A stretch of 21,082 nt of DNA from Amphritea sp. (GTDB taxonomy: Bacteria; Pseudomonadota; Gammaproteobacteria; Pseudomonadales; Nitrincolaceae): contig JAIBDA010000009.1 in NCBI GenBank assembly GCA_024679635.1, positions 1 through 21,082 on the forward strand. The letters are read 5' to 3'. The stretch's first letter is position 1, and each line of letters opens with the position of its first letter. The notes below the pieces were generated by a model. The model searched no databases. It saw nothing but the letters and a program-made list of their open reading frames with translations, and had not been told where the DNA came from. Both the position numbers and the translations under genes were made by a program. This document shows positions 6,723 through 15,080 of this stretch, one piece after another.

Positions 6723-9492
6723 TTTCGGTCACGGCGATCTCGTCGGCCTCTTCGCTGGCTGATGGGAACGGCTCTATCTCCTGAATCGGCGGGTCATACT
6801 CATTGCCAAAGCTAAGTCTAAAGCCACCGCTATCATCCATATCCAATAACAGAGTGGTATAGCGGGTTTCTTCCGACATCCGTTCAAGCACTTGTGTTGC
6901 AATTTGCGGTAGCAGTGTTCCGTTTAGGATGTGGTCGATATTACGGGCGCCGGTTTCTACCTCAGTACAGCGCTGTGCAATAGCATCCACTACACTGTCA
7001 CTGTAATGCAGCATCAGCTTCTGGCTGGCTGCCAGCCTGTGCACCACCTTATCCAGCTTTATCCGTACAATATCGCCCATCACTTCGGCAGCGATTGGAT
7101 AGAAAGGCACAATCTGCATCCGTGCCAACAGCGCCGGTTTAAAGTGTGCACTGAGTACCGGGCGGATCGCCTCAATCAACTCCTCTTTCGATGGACGCTG
7201 ACCATCAGCACACATATCAGTAATAATATCGGTGGCCAGATTTGAGGTGAGGAAAACAATAGTATTGCGGAAGTTAACCAGTTGCCCTTCACCGTCTGAG
7301 AGCATCCCTTTATCAAACACCTGATAAAACAGATTCATCACTTCCAGATCGGCCTTTTCCACTTCATCCAGTAACACCACCGAATAGGGTTTCTGGCGTA
7401 CCGCTTCAGTAAGCAGGCCACCCTCACCATAACCGACGTATCCCGGGGGAGAGCCTATCAGTCGGGAGACCGAATGCTTTTCCTGAAACTCTGACATATT
7501 AATTGAGGTTAAGAAACGTTCACCCCCAAACTGCTGATCAGCAACTCCGATAGCTGCTTCGGTTTTACCCACACCACTGGGGCCGACAAACAGAAATACA
7601 CCCGTCGGTGTTTCCGGATTATTCACACCTGCTTTAGCCGCCCGAATACCCTGATCTATCGCATCAATGGCGTGGTTTTGTCCTTTGATTCGTTGCTGCA
7701 ATTGACTGTTAAAACTGAGAACACTCTGAGCCTCATCCCGTACCATCTTACCCAGTGGTATACCTGTCCAATCCGCGATTACCCGACCAACAACATCGGG
7801 CGATACCTCATAATGGATCAGCGGATTATCTTGCTGTAATTCGCTCAGAGCGGCGACTTTATCACTGACTTCACGACGCAGTTGTGGCTCATCAATCTCT
7901 GAGCCCTTGGTTTCTAAACTAGCTGTTTCTAAGCTATCTGTTTCTGAGCTATCGGCTTCTGATAGGTTTTCGACGTTAAGAGCCTGGTGCTGTGCCAGTT
8001 GCTGACGCAACTGAACAATACTGTTCACCAATTCCTGTTCGGCCTGCCACTGAATCAGGAGCGTCTCGAGTTCTGATTGTCGGTCACTTACCTGCAGTGC
8101 CAACTCCGTCAACTGGCCTTCATCCACCAACACATCGCTGGCGATATCCCGTTGCAATGCATGGGACTCCCGTTCCAGAGTTTCAATCATACGTTCAAGA
8201 TCATCAATCGCATCAGGCTTGGCGGTAATGCTGATTTTCACCCGCGCGGCGGCGGTATCTAATACATCCACCGCTTTATCCGGTAGCTGACGACCAGAGA
8301 TATATCGGGATGACATTTTCGCTGCGGCTTCAACCGCATCATCACGCACGTATACACCGTGGGCTGCCTCATAAGTCTGACGCAAACCCCGAATAATAGT
8401 TACCGCTTGTTCGATGGTTGGCTCATCCAACTTTACTAACTGAAAACGGCGCGCCAGCGCAGGGTCTTTTTCGAAATATTTCTTATATTCAGACCAGGTG
8501 GTCGCTGCCACTGTTCGCAGCTCACCCCGGGCCAGTGCCGGTTTCAACAGATTGGCTGCATCACCACTGCCTGCGGCACCACCAGCACCGATCAGCGTAT
8601 GGGCTTCATCAATAAACAGGATAATAGGCTTCGGAGATGCCTTAATGGCACTGAGCACACCGTTCAATCGATTTTCAAATTCGCCTTTTACACTGGCTCC
8701 GGCTTGAAGCAAGCCCAGATCCAGACCATAGAGTTCAACACCCGCCAGAATGTCCGGCACATCACCCTGGGCTATTTTCAGCGCCAGCCCTTCAACGACA
8801 GCGCTTTTACCCACCCCCGCATCGCCTACACAGATAGGATTATTCTTCCGACGACGCCCCAGAATATCGATCATCTGGCGGATCTCTACATCACGGCAGA
8901 AAACTGGATCAATATCCCCGGCACGAGCTTTAGCGGTAAAATTGGTACAGAATTTTTCCAACACACTCATATCGGCTTCGGCTACCGCCGCGGCAACACT
9001 GCCTTTAGCCACACTACCAACCTCGCAGGAACCTTCTGTAATAGAGAGATAATTCGCCTTGAGATCGTCGTAAGGGATGCTGTTCAGATCATCGACATAA
9101 CTCGCCATACCATGACGACGCTGGTTAGCCAGTATAGCCATCACCAGATGACCACTGCGGACTTCAGGTGCTGCCAGTTCAAGCGATGCAATCAGCCAGG
9201 CATCCTCAAGCAACCCGACTAATGACTGTGCAAATACAGGTTTGCTCTGGTTGCCCTTTTGTTCCAATTCAATACTCTGCTGAACCCTTTTAACGAAATG
9301 AACAACATTGATCTCAAAGTGCACCAGAATCCGGGCAAGATCATTCTCTTCTTCCAGTAACTTCATAAGGAAATGATCAACATTAACCTCATACCCGCCA
9401 TGGGACACACAGAGACCAGCGGCAGCTTCCAACGCCCGGGTACAATTACTATTCAGTCGTCCGACCAGTGATTTAAGCTGAATCTTTTCCAT
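6715..9492 (-). CDS. clpV: TssH/ClpV, AAA+ ATPase that disassembles the contracted sheath
   Basis: ClpV unfolds contracted TssB-TssC sheath so the subunits can be reused. The 925-residue protein has the N-terminal double-repeat domain that binds TssC (about 1-160) and the first AAA+ module with Walker A GDAGVGKS (223-230) and Walker B LFIDEAHTL (292-300). A coiled-coil middle domain (about 420-550) follows. The second module has Walker A GPSGVGKT (637-644), VVLLDEVEKA (705-714) and the pore-loop region SPPGYVGYGEGG. The middle domain holds a small serine/glutamate-rich insertion (SEADSSETDSLETASLETKG) encoded by a 15-bp tandem repeat. The first Walker A ends in GKS rather than the more usual GKT, which is compatible with ATP binding. 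An AGGGA lies upstream of the ATG, 45 bp after the tssG stop. It overlaps the activator gene by 8 nt. Confidence 0.97.
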   Translation of the reverse strand: MEKIQLKSLVGRLNSNCTRALEAAAGLCVSHGGYEVNVDHFLMKLLEEENDLARILVHFEINVVHFVKRVQQSIELEQKGNQSKPVFAQSLVGLLEDAWLIASLELAAPEVRSGHLVMAILANQRRHGMASYVDDLNSIPYDDLKANYLSITEGSCEVGSVAKGSVAAAVAEADMSVLEKFCTNFTAKARAGDIDPVFCRDVEIRQMIDILGRRRKNNPICVGDAGVGKSAVVEGLALKIAQGDVPDILAGVELYGLDLGLLQAGASVKGEFENRLNGVLSAIKASPKPIILFIDEAHTLIGAGGAAGSGDAANLLKPALARGELRTVAATTWSEYKKYFEKDPALARRFQLVKLDEPTIEQAVTIIRGLRQTYEAAHGVYVRDDAVEAAAKMSSRYISGRQLPDKAVDVLDTAAARVKISITAKPDAIDDLERMIETLERESHALQRDIASDVLVDEGQLTELALQVSDRQSELETLLIQWQAEQELVNSIVQLRQQLAQHQALNVENLSEADSSETDSLETASLETKGSEIDEPQLRREVSDKVAALSELQQDNPLIHYEVSPDVVGRVIADWTGIPLGKMVRDEAQSVLSFNSQLQQRIKGQNHAIDAIDQGIRAAKAGVNNPETPTGVFLFVGPSGVGKTEAAIGVADQQFGGERFLTSINMSEFQEKHSVSRLIGSPPGYVGYGEGGLLTEAVRQKPYSVVLLDEVEKADLEVMNLFYQVFDKGMLSDGEGQLVNFRNTIVFLTSNLATDIITDMCADGQRPSKEELIEAIRPVLSAHFKPALLARMQIVPFYPIAAEVMGDIVRIKLDKVVHRLAASQKLMLHYSDSVVDAIAQRCTEVETGARNIDHILNGTLLPQIATQVLERMSEETRYTTLLLDMDDSGGFRLSFGNEYDPPIQEIEPFPSASEEADEIAVTEND
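7911..7962 (-). repeat. 15-bp in-frame tandem repeat in the clpV middle-domain region
   Basis: On the plus strand three consecutive 15-mers read TTTCTAAACTAGCTG, TTTCTAAGCTATCTG and TTTCTGAGCTATCGG, followed by a degenerate fourth copy. They encode repeats of the type SxETx (for example SLETA and SETDS) and expand or shrink in frame, so the copy number may vary between strains. Confidence 0.75.
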
Positions 9493-9537
9493 CTTTAACG
9501 TCCCTGTTGCAGTTCAGTATTTTATAATCTGAACCGG

Positions 9538-10809
9538 TTAACCAATACCGTGCAATATAACTGCACGATCACTACTAATCGGATTTCCCAGCCAGCCTGT
9601 CCAGCCAAGATAACAACTACCATCGAGACCCAGACTGCATTCGGGTACCTGATCCCCCTGTACAATCAACTTAATATCGAAACAGAGTTGTTCTGGCATC
9701 AACATCAGTATCATCTCTTTCAGTGCTGCATAATGAATGCCGTTAGGCAAAAAACCCGTAAACTGCTGATAATCCAACGGCCCCATCTGCACCACAAATT
9801 TACTGTTATAGTCCTTTACCCGTCCCCCAAGGGTAATGTCTTCGCCGAGTTGACTTGGCCCCCGGCCTAAACGGTTCTGCTGCTCAACAGGTACCGTTGC
9901 CCATCGCTCAACATGTTCGATGATCTGCACTGCTACATTATCGAAATATCCACTCACCACCTGCCGTAACACACTGGCAGAGTTACCCTGCATCGCCATC
10001 AAACCGGTAAACCCAAGCATTCGCGGCCAGTTAATCGCGGACTCCGCACGTGAGGCCTTATCCGGTGCGCCCATCAGTGCAAACATCCACTCTGAGAAAT
10101 CATTCCCGGCAGCGGCTTCATACTGCAGCGATGGTCGATATTTATGCCACGCCCGATATAAAAATGCTGTCAGCCGGTGGTTAAACAGATCCAGAAAATC
10201 CCGCTGCCGGGACGTTGGCAATTCAAAAACCTGCAACACTAACTGACCTGTTTTAAATCGGTTCCACTCGGTACCCGGGAGTAACTCTTCTAAACTTTCA
10301 CCGCTGCGCAACTGCTCCAGTTCTTCATTACTCAGTGGATAAACACTGAGCACACCGGCACGAATCTGCTGTTTAAACTCCGGCGCACCTAAGACCAGAC
10401 TGGAGATATCCAGTCGGTGGTCCCTTAGTGCCCGAATCTGCTGCTCTGAGGTCAGGAAATATTCTATAAATTCCTGATTCTCAATCTGAACCTGTTCATA
10501 AATAATCGACTCTGTCACATGGGCTGGAAGTGGTGACGCCGGCCCATACAGCCCGATAAAATTATTCTGTAGCGCTAACTGCCCCTGTCGGTTCAGCCCG
10601 GCATGCTGAATATCACTGGCTGGAAACGCCAGACTTGGATGTCCTTTAAAGCGAACCCCTTCTTTTACTACGGGCCCCTGGTGACCCACCCTTGCTCCAT
10701 CGTGCAATGATTCCAGCAGGTTAACCGCTTTGAAAAACTCAAAGCTATGAGCCGTCTGCTGCAATTCATTACTCAGAGTAAGAAATGCTGACCGCTCTGA
10801 ATCTGCCAT
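9538..10809 (-). CDS. tssG: TssG, T6SS baseplate wedge protein (ImpH/VasB family)
   Basis: TssG pairs with TssF in the baseplate wedge that surrounds VgrG. Family features seen are SFEFFKAVNLLE near the start (the 'fFqlvrLLe' block), VRFKGHPSLAFPASDI, FIGLYGPASPLPAHVTE, FLDLFNHRLTAFLYRAWHKYR (the 'FLDlFnHRlisLfYRAWkKyR' hallmark) and LGEDITLGGRVKDYNSKFVVQMGPL near the C-terminus. At 423 residues it is longer than the commonest TssG proteins. The start overlaps the end of tssF by 37 nt, and GGAGA lies nine bases before the ATG, which supports this start over an internal one. Confidence 0.95.
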   Translation of the reverse strand: MADSERSAFLTLSNELQQTAHSFEFFKAVNLLESLHDGARVGHQGPVVKEGVRFKGHPSLAFPASDIQHAGLNRQGQLALQNNFIGLYGPASPLPAHVTESIIYEQVQIENQEFIEYFLTSEQQIRALRDHRLDISSLVLGAPEFKQQIRAGVLSVYPLSNEELEQLRSGESLEELLPGTEWNRFKTGQLVLQVFELPTSRQRDFLDLFNHRLTAFLYRAWHKYRPSLQYEAAAGNDFSEWMFALMGAPDKASRAESAINWPRMLGFTGLMAMQGNSASVLRQVVSGYFDNVAVQIIEHVERWATVPVEQQNRLGRGPSQLGEDITLGGRVKDYNSKFVVQMGPLDYQQFTGFLPNGIHYAALKEMILMLMPEQLCFDIKLIVQGDQVPECSLGLDGSCYLGWTGWLGNPISSDRAVILHGIG

Positions 10810-12560
10810 CTATAGATCTCTCCGTTATCCAGCCCTTCAACTTCCAATTCATGATGTGCATTGATATTGGCGTACTGACTGAAAAAGCCGTTCAACACGG
10901 AGGCAAACAGGAACATGGTACTTTCACCCTGTATTCCTTTTGCTCCGAATTTGCTCTCCCGTAGCTGTAACTTTGTTTGCAATGCCCTTACAGGAACTCC
11001 TTTGATTATTCGGTCCCGGGTCTCTGTCGAGATACTTTGAATACCCTCCAGCATCTGCTGACTGGCCCGCTCTGCCTGCCGATCAAAAAACGCTCTGAAG
11101 TCATAACAAGCCAGCAGGGTACGCAGGGAATCTAACCTCGATAAAGAACGATAATGTAGCGCCATCTGGGAAATAAGCTGCCAATGCAGACCTCCCCTTA
11201 GTGGCGGCTGTAGGGCATTCGTCACCCGTGTAATATTACGAAAAGAGGCAAACTCCACCGAGTCGGCCGTAGGATAAATAATATCACCCGCCCGAAGCAC
11301 TTCTGACAACTTACGGTTGGTACAGGTTAACTCCAGCGAGATAGTTTCCGTCGGTGGCACTGTATTCTGACTGTCCACATGGACGAAACTAATATAGCTA
11401 TCCAGACCACTCTGCAGCGTTGAAAGACGCCGTCTTAAGGAATAAAAAACCTGTTTATCCGTACTGTCAGACCGTATTTCATGATCAAAGCTTTCAAATA
11501 CCGGATAGTCATAACGTTTGCTCTGTCCCCGTTGACTACCACTCACATGATCAATCGAGAAAAGCTCGATATGCTCCTGATTATCATGGTTTGGTCTGAC
11601 CATGTACTCCAGGCGACGGTGGTCCACCCGGATTGGATCGGCATCAGCACTGAACAGATTGATAATGGGAGTACAGAACAGTCTGATATGGTTTTTTTGT
11701 AATCGCAGCTGTGAATCAAACTGACGGTTAAACAAACATTTCAGACTAAAGGATTCAATCATCGGTTGCTGTAGATGTTCACCCAAACCTTTTACATCAA
11801 CAAAGAGAAATTTCTCCGGCAGGCTGAAGTACTCCTGCAGCAAACGGTAGCCATTGAAGGAACGATTACTGTAAGGAAGTAACGCCTCATCATCCGCGAA
11901 ACCAACCGGGGAGATGACATTCGGCCCTAACCTGACCGTAGTTTGCTCCCCAGAGCGTAACTGCACCGTCAGCTCAATTTGATCAAGATAGCGAAACAAC
12001 CAAAGATAAAGCCCCTGACTAATGTGCATCTCCCTGTCACCATGCAGAAACAATCGCAGGCTATCCAGACCCAGGTTTTCCGATGCAGCCCCCGGCTCAA
12101 GCTGAAAACCCAGTGTTAGCGACGCACCGTCACTCTGGTTTGTCGCAGTGACCTGTTGCAGTTCAATAGGATAAATATCAACGTCATAGCAACTACGAAA
12201 CCGGCAACTGGTGTTCTCCACCTCTACCGACTGAACCTCTTCTCCCCGGGCGATACGTTTACCTTCAATCAGTGCATTTTCAATCGGTTTAAACTCCAGC
12301 ACACTCATCGAAGGCAACGGCCGAAGATAGTGCGGCCAGAGCAGCCCCAACAGGGCATGCGTCACCTCGGGCAGTTCATCATCCAGTTTCTGTCGTAATC
12401 GACCTGTGAGAAAAGAAACCCCTTCAAATAAACGTTCAACATCAGGATCATTACCCTCTTCTGAGAGGAACTTTGCCAACCCCGGGTTCTGACGAGAAAA
12501 CTCCGAGCCCATATCTCTCAGGTAGGACAGTTCATCCTGATAGTATTTATTAAACGCCAT
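10773..12560 (-). CDS. tssF: TssF, T6SS baseplate wedge protein (ImpG/VasA family)
   Basis: TssF is the major baseplate wedge component, working with TssG and TssK. The N-terminus MAFNKYYQDELSYLRDMGSE, followed by LSEEGNDPDVERLFEGVSFLTGRLRQKLDDELPE and LLGLLWPHYLRPLPSM, is diagnostic of the family. An upstream codon at 12590 would extend the protein by ten residues but lies inside tssE. The chosen ATG at 12560 has AAGGTGG about ten bases upstream and starts two bases after the tssE stop. Length (595 residues) is normal for the family. The C-terminus overlaps tssG. Confidence 0.96.
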   Translation of the reverse strand: MAFNKYYQDELSYLRDMGSEFSRQNPGLAKFLSEEGNDPDVERLFEGVSFLTGRLRQKLDDELPEVTHALLGLLWPHYLRPLPSMSVLEFKPIENALIEGKRIARGEEVQSVEVENTSCRFRSCYDVDIYPIELQQVTATNQSDGASLTLGFQLEPGAASENLGLDSLRLFLHGDREMHISQGLYLWLFRYLDQIELTVQLRSGEQTTVRLGPNVISPVGFADDEALLPYSNRSFNGYRLLQEYFSLPEKFLFVDVKGLGEHLQQPMIESFSLKCLFNRQFDSQLRLQKNHIRLFCTPIINLFSADADPIRVDHRRLEYMVRPNHDNQEHIELFSIDHVSGSQRGQSKRYDYPVFESFDHEIRSDSTDKQVFYSLRRRLSTLQSGLDSYISFVHVDSQNTVPPTETISLELTCTNRKLSEVLRAGDIIYPTADSVEFASFRNITRVTNALQPPLRGGLHWQLISQMALHYRSLSRLDSLRTLLACYDFRAFFDRQAERASQQMLEGIQSISTETRDRIIKGVPVRALQTKLQLRESKFGAKGIQGESTMFLFASVLNGFFSQYANINAHHELEVEGLDNGEIYRWQIQSGQHFLL

Positions 12561-12561
12561 T

Positions 12562-12981
12562 CTAGCCGACCACCTTACAGAGGCCGTCACTTGCCATCAT
12601 AGTTTGAAATTTGACCCTAACCGGACAATCAGGAATAGCCATATGTGCGTTAATCTCAAACCGAAGATCGAGTGGGTTTTCATCATTTTGCAGATACCGA
12701 ACCCTGACCCGTTCAAGGCGCGGCTCATACTTTTCCAACGATAGCTTTATCGCTTTACGCATATCGGTCACCGCCTTCATATAACCACTACTCATATCCA
12801 GATCATTAAAGTCGGGCAAGCCATAGTCATCGAGAGCAGCAACACTACCCTGACGGACATTAAACATATTCTGTAAATGCATCTGCACCGATTCACGCAG
12901 TTTATCTTCGTTGACATCCAGCGACTGCTTTGCCCCCTCATCACCCAGCGCAACACGCTGAAGAAGGGTGTAATGCAACAT
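12562..12981 (-). CDS. tssE: TssE, gp25-like baseplate protein
   Basis: TssE is the gp25-like component that links wedges to the first sheath ring. In this 139-residue form, YGLPDF (about 53-58) and the conserved EPRL (about 86-89, in LEKYEPRLERVRVR) are the gp25 hallmarks. The start at 12981 (MLHYTLLQRV) has GAGGA eight bases upstream. A longer reading from a GTG at 12996 would start inside the palindrome and lacks a good binding site. It sits between tssC (gap of 57 bp holding a hairpin) and tssF (one base after the stop). Confidence 0.94.
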   Translation of the reverse strand: MLHYTLLQRVALGDEGAKQSLDVNEDKLRESVQMHLQNMFNVRQGSVAALDDYGLPDFNDLDMSSGYMKAVTDMRKAIKLSLEKYEPRLERVRVRYLQNDENPLDLRFEINAHMAIPDCPVRVKFQTMMASDGLCKVVG

Positions 12982-12994
12982 AACAAATATCCTC

Positions 12995-13016
12995 ACCGCT
13001 CTCTTAAGAGAGCGGT
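12995..13016 (-). other. Perfect 22-bp palindrome in the tssC-tssE gap, abutting the tssE ribosome binding site
   Basis: The 9-base arm ACCGCTCTC is followed by TTAA and its exact complement, making a 9-bp stem with a 4-base loop (or an 11-bp fully self-complementary duplex). On the transcript the stem ends one base before the GAGGA at 12994-12990. No T-run follows on the minus strand, so it is not a classical terminator for this operon. It could protect the 3' end of a tssABC transcript or tune tssE translation, since tssB and tssC are needed in much larger amounts than tssE. Confidence 0.7.
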
Positions 13017-13038
13017 TTCATCAAGCACAACTAAGGGA

Positions 13039-14523
13039 TTAAGTCTTATCCAGTTTGCCCACCAGGGACAAAGTAAAATCAGCACCCATATACTTGAAGT
13101 GAGGACGGACATGCAGAGAAACCTTGTAAAAACCTGGTTCACCTTCGACATCTGCTACCTGAATTGAGGCTTCACGCAAAGGCCGCTTACTGCGAACATC
13201 AGCACTGGCACCATCCTGATTGGCAACAAACTGACGGATCCAGACGTTCAGCTCCTCTTCCAGATCGTTACGCTCTTTCCAGCTACCAATATTTTCCCGC
13301 TGCAGTACTTTGATGTAATGCGCCAGACGGTTAACAATGAACATATAAGGCAGCTGCGTACTCAGCTTATAATTCATTTCAGCCTGTTTACCCTCTTTGC
13401 TGACACCAAAGAATTTAGGCTTCTGAGTAGAGTTAGCAGAGAAGAAAGCTGCATTGTCACTGCCCTTACGGAAGGTCAGTGGGATAAAACCGGCTTCAGC
13501 CAATTCAAACTCACGACGGTCGGAAACCAGTACCTCTGTCGGAATTTTTGTTTCTATTTGCCCCATCGCTTCATACTGATGCAACGGCAGATCTTCAACG
13601 GCACCACCACTTTGCGGGCCGATAATATTCGGACACCAGCGATACTTAGCAAAGCTCTCAGTCAAACGTGAGGCGAATGAAAACGATGTATTACCCCACA
13701 GGTAGTTCTGATGATCTCCTGATATGCTCTCATTATATTTGAACGCCTTAACCGGATTATCCCGCTCATCATAGGGCAGACGAAGCAAGAAACGCGGCAT
13801 TGTCAGGCCCAGGCTACGCGCATCTTCACTGTCACGGAAGGAACGCCATTTAGCATACTGAGGACCTTCAAAAATTGAAGCAATATCATTCAGATTTGGC
13901 AGTTTCTGGATGTCATCCACGCCAAAGAACTCAGGCGCTGCCGCAGCAATGAAAGGGGCATGAGACATAGTTGCGATACTGGCAACACTTTGCATCAGGC
14001 TAATATCCGGAGAGCTGTGATCAAACTCATAGTTGGCGATCATGGCACTAACCGGTTCACCACCATGCTGACCGAATTCAGCGGTATAAATCTTCTTATA
14101 CAGACCTGATTCGGTAATATCAGATGCATCTTCAAAATCCATAGCCAGATCTTCTTTCGATACATTCAGTAGCTGAATCCGGTTGTTCTCACGAAAGTCA
14201 GTACGGTCGACGACAAACTTAAGCCCCCGCCAGGCCGATTCCATCTTCTGAAAGTTATCTTCGTGAAGAATCTGATCCACTTGCAAACTGAGCTTTTCAT
14301 CGATAGATGCGATCATTTCATCGACCAGCTGTTTACGAATGCGATCGCTCTTTTCACCGGACTTTAGAATTTCTGCGATAAAAGCCTGCACCCCTTTTGA
14401 GGCAACATCATAGGCTTCATCACCGGTTTTCATATTGGTCTGCTGCATGATCTGATCAAGCAAAGTACCCTCTTCGGATACCGCAACTGCGCCTTGAACG
14501 GCAATCTGTTCCTGTTCTGACAT
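13039..14523 (-). CDS. tssC: TssC, large sheath subunit (VipB/ImpC)
   Basis: TssC and TssB form the contractile sheath. The 494-residue sequence has family blocks ESAWRGLKFVVDRTDFRENN, EFGQHGGEPVSAMIANYEFDHS, PRFLLRLPYDERDNPVKAFKYNE, FASRLTESFAKYRWCPNIIGPQSGGAVEDLPLH and the C-terminal SKRPLREASIQVADVEGEPGFYKVSLHVRPHFKYMGADFTLSLVGKLDK. The N-terminal helices (about 1-60) include the segment recognised by ClpV in characterised systems. AAGGGA lies seven bases before the ATG. It follows tssB by 51 bp. Confidence 0.98.
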   Translation of the reverse strand: MSEQEQIAVQGAVAVSEEGTLLDQIMQQTNMKTGDEAYDVASKGVQAFIAEILKSGEKSDRIRKQLVDEMIASIDEKLSLQVDQILHEDNFQKMESAWRGLKFVVDRTDFRENNRIQLLNVSKEDLAMDFEDASDITESGLYKKIYTAEFGQHGGEPVSAMIANYEFDHSSPDISLMQSVASIATMSHAPFIAAAAPEFFGVDDIQKLPNLNDIASIFEGPQYAKWRSFRDSEDARSLGLTMPRFLLRLPYDERDNPVKAFKYNESISGDHQNYLWGNTSFSFASRLTESFAKYRWCPNIIGPQSGGAVEDLPLHQYEAMGQIETKIPTEVLVSDRREFELAEAGFIPLTFRKGSDNAAFFSANSTQKPKFFGVSKEGKQAEMNYKLSTQLPYMFIVNRLAHYIKVLQRENIGSWKERNDLEEELNVWIRQFVANQDGASADVRSKRPLREASIQVADVEGEPGFYKVSLHVRPHFKYMGADFTLSLVGKLDKT

Positions 14524-14574
14524 AATATAATCCCTTACTTCCTGGTTCAGCGTTCTACTTCAGCGACGCAGTTA

Positions 14575-15060
14575 TTATTCTTCAATACCCAATTCAGCCA
14601 TCAGCTTCTGACGGGAATCATCATCGCCCAGCAATTCTTCGATCTGCTTTCTAAAGGCAGGAACGTTGCCCAATGGGCCTTTCAAAAACGAAAGCGCTTC
14701 GCGAAGTTCCAGCAGCTTTGCCAGCTCTGGCACTTGCTTAACAACAGACTCAGGCTCGAAATCACGGAGATTATTGAAGGTTAAAGAAGCAGACATCTCT
14801 GCATCTTCCTCACCGGACAACTTATTCGGTACCGTCATCTGAACGTTCAGACGCTGGCTGGCCATCACATCAGAAAAGTTATCCTTATTAATATCGATCA
14901 GCTCACGATCCTGAAGGTCTTCTTCCTCTTCCCGCAGAGTATAATCACCCACCATTACTACCTTGTTTGGCAGCTCAACATCTTCCTTAGCATCACCTGT
15001 CGCCGGTTTATAGACGATATTGATCCGCTCCTTCGGTGCCACTGATCCATCTTTAGCCAT
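14575..15060 (-). CDS. tssB: TssB, small sheath subunit (VipA/ImpB)
   Basis: TssB is the small subunit of the contractile sheath and forms protomers with TssC. The 161-residue length is typical. Family features are RINIVYKPATGDAKEDVELPNKVVMVGDYT near the start, LIDINKDNFSDVMASQ, LTFNNLRDFEPESVVKQVPEL and LREALSFLKGPLGNVPAFRKQIE. An AAAGGA lies nine bases before the ATG, 20 bp after the tssA stop; another ATG inside this spacer is out of frame. Confidence 0.98.
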   Translation of the reverse strand: MAKDGSVAPKERINIVYKPATGDAKEDVELPNKVVMVGDYTLREEEEDLQDRELIDINKDNFSDVMASQRLNVQMTVPNKLSGEEDAEMSASLTFNNLRDFEPESVVKQVPELAKLLELREALSFLKGPLGNVPAFRKQIEELLGDDDSRQKLMAELGIEE

Positions 15061-15080
15061 GAGCCTTCATCCTTTCTAAT

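Noticed and set aside
8599..9222. 207-codon open frame on the plus strand inside clpV
   Set aside because: It is antisense to well-conserved AAA+ coding sequence, has no family resemblance, and other overlapping open frames occur in the same place, as expected for a shadow.
9493..9537. Possible terminator hairpin in the tssG-clpV gap (GTTCAG...CTGAAC)
   Set aside because: The stem is six bases with an 11-base AT-rich loop and no T-run, too weak to call a terminator within the operon.
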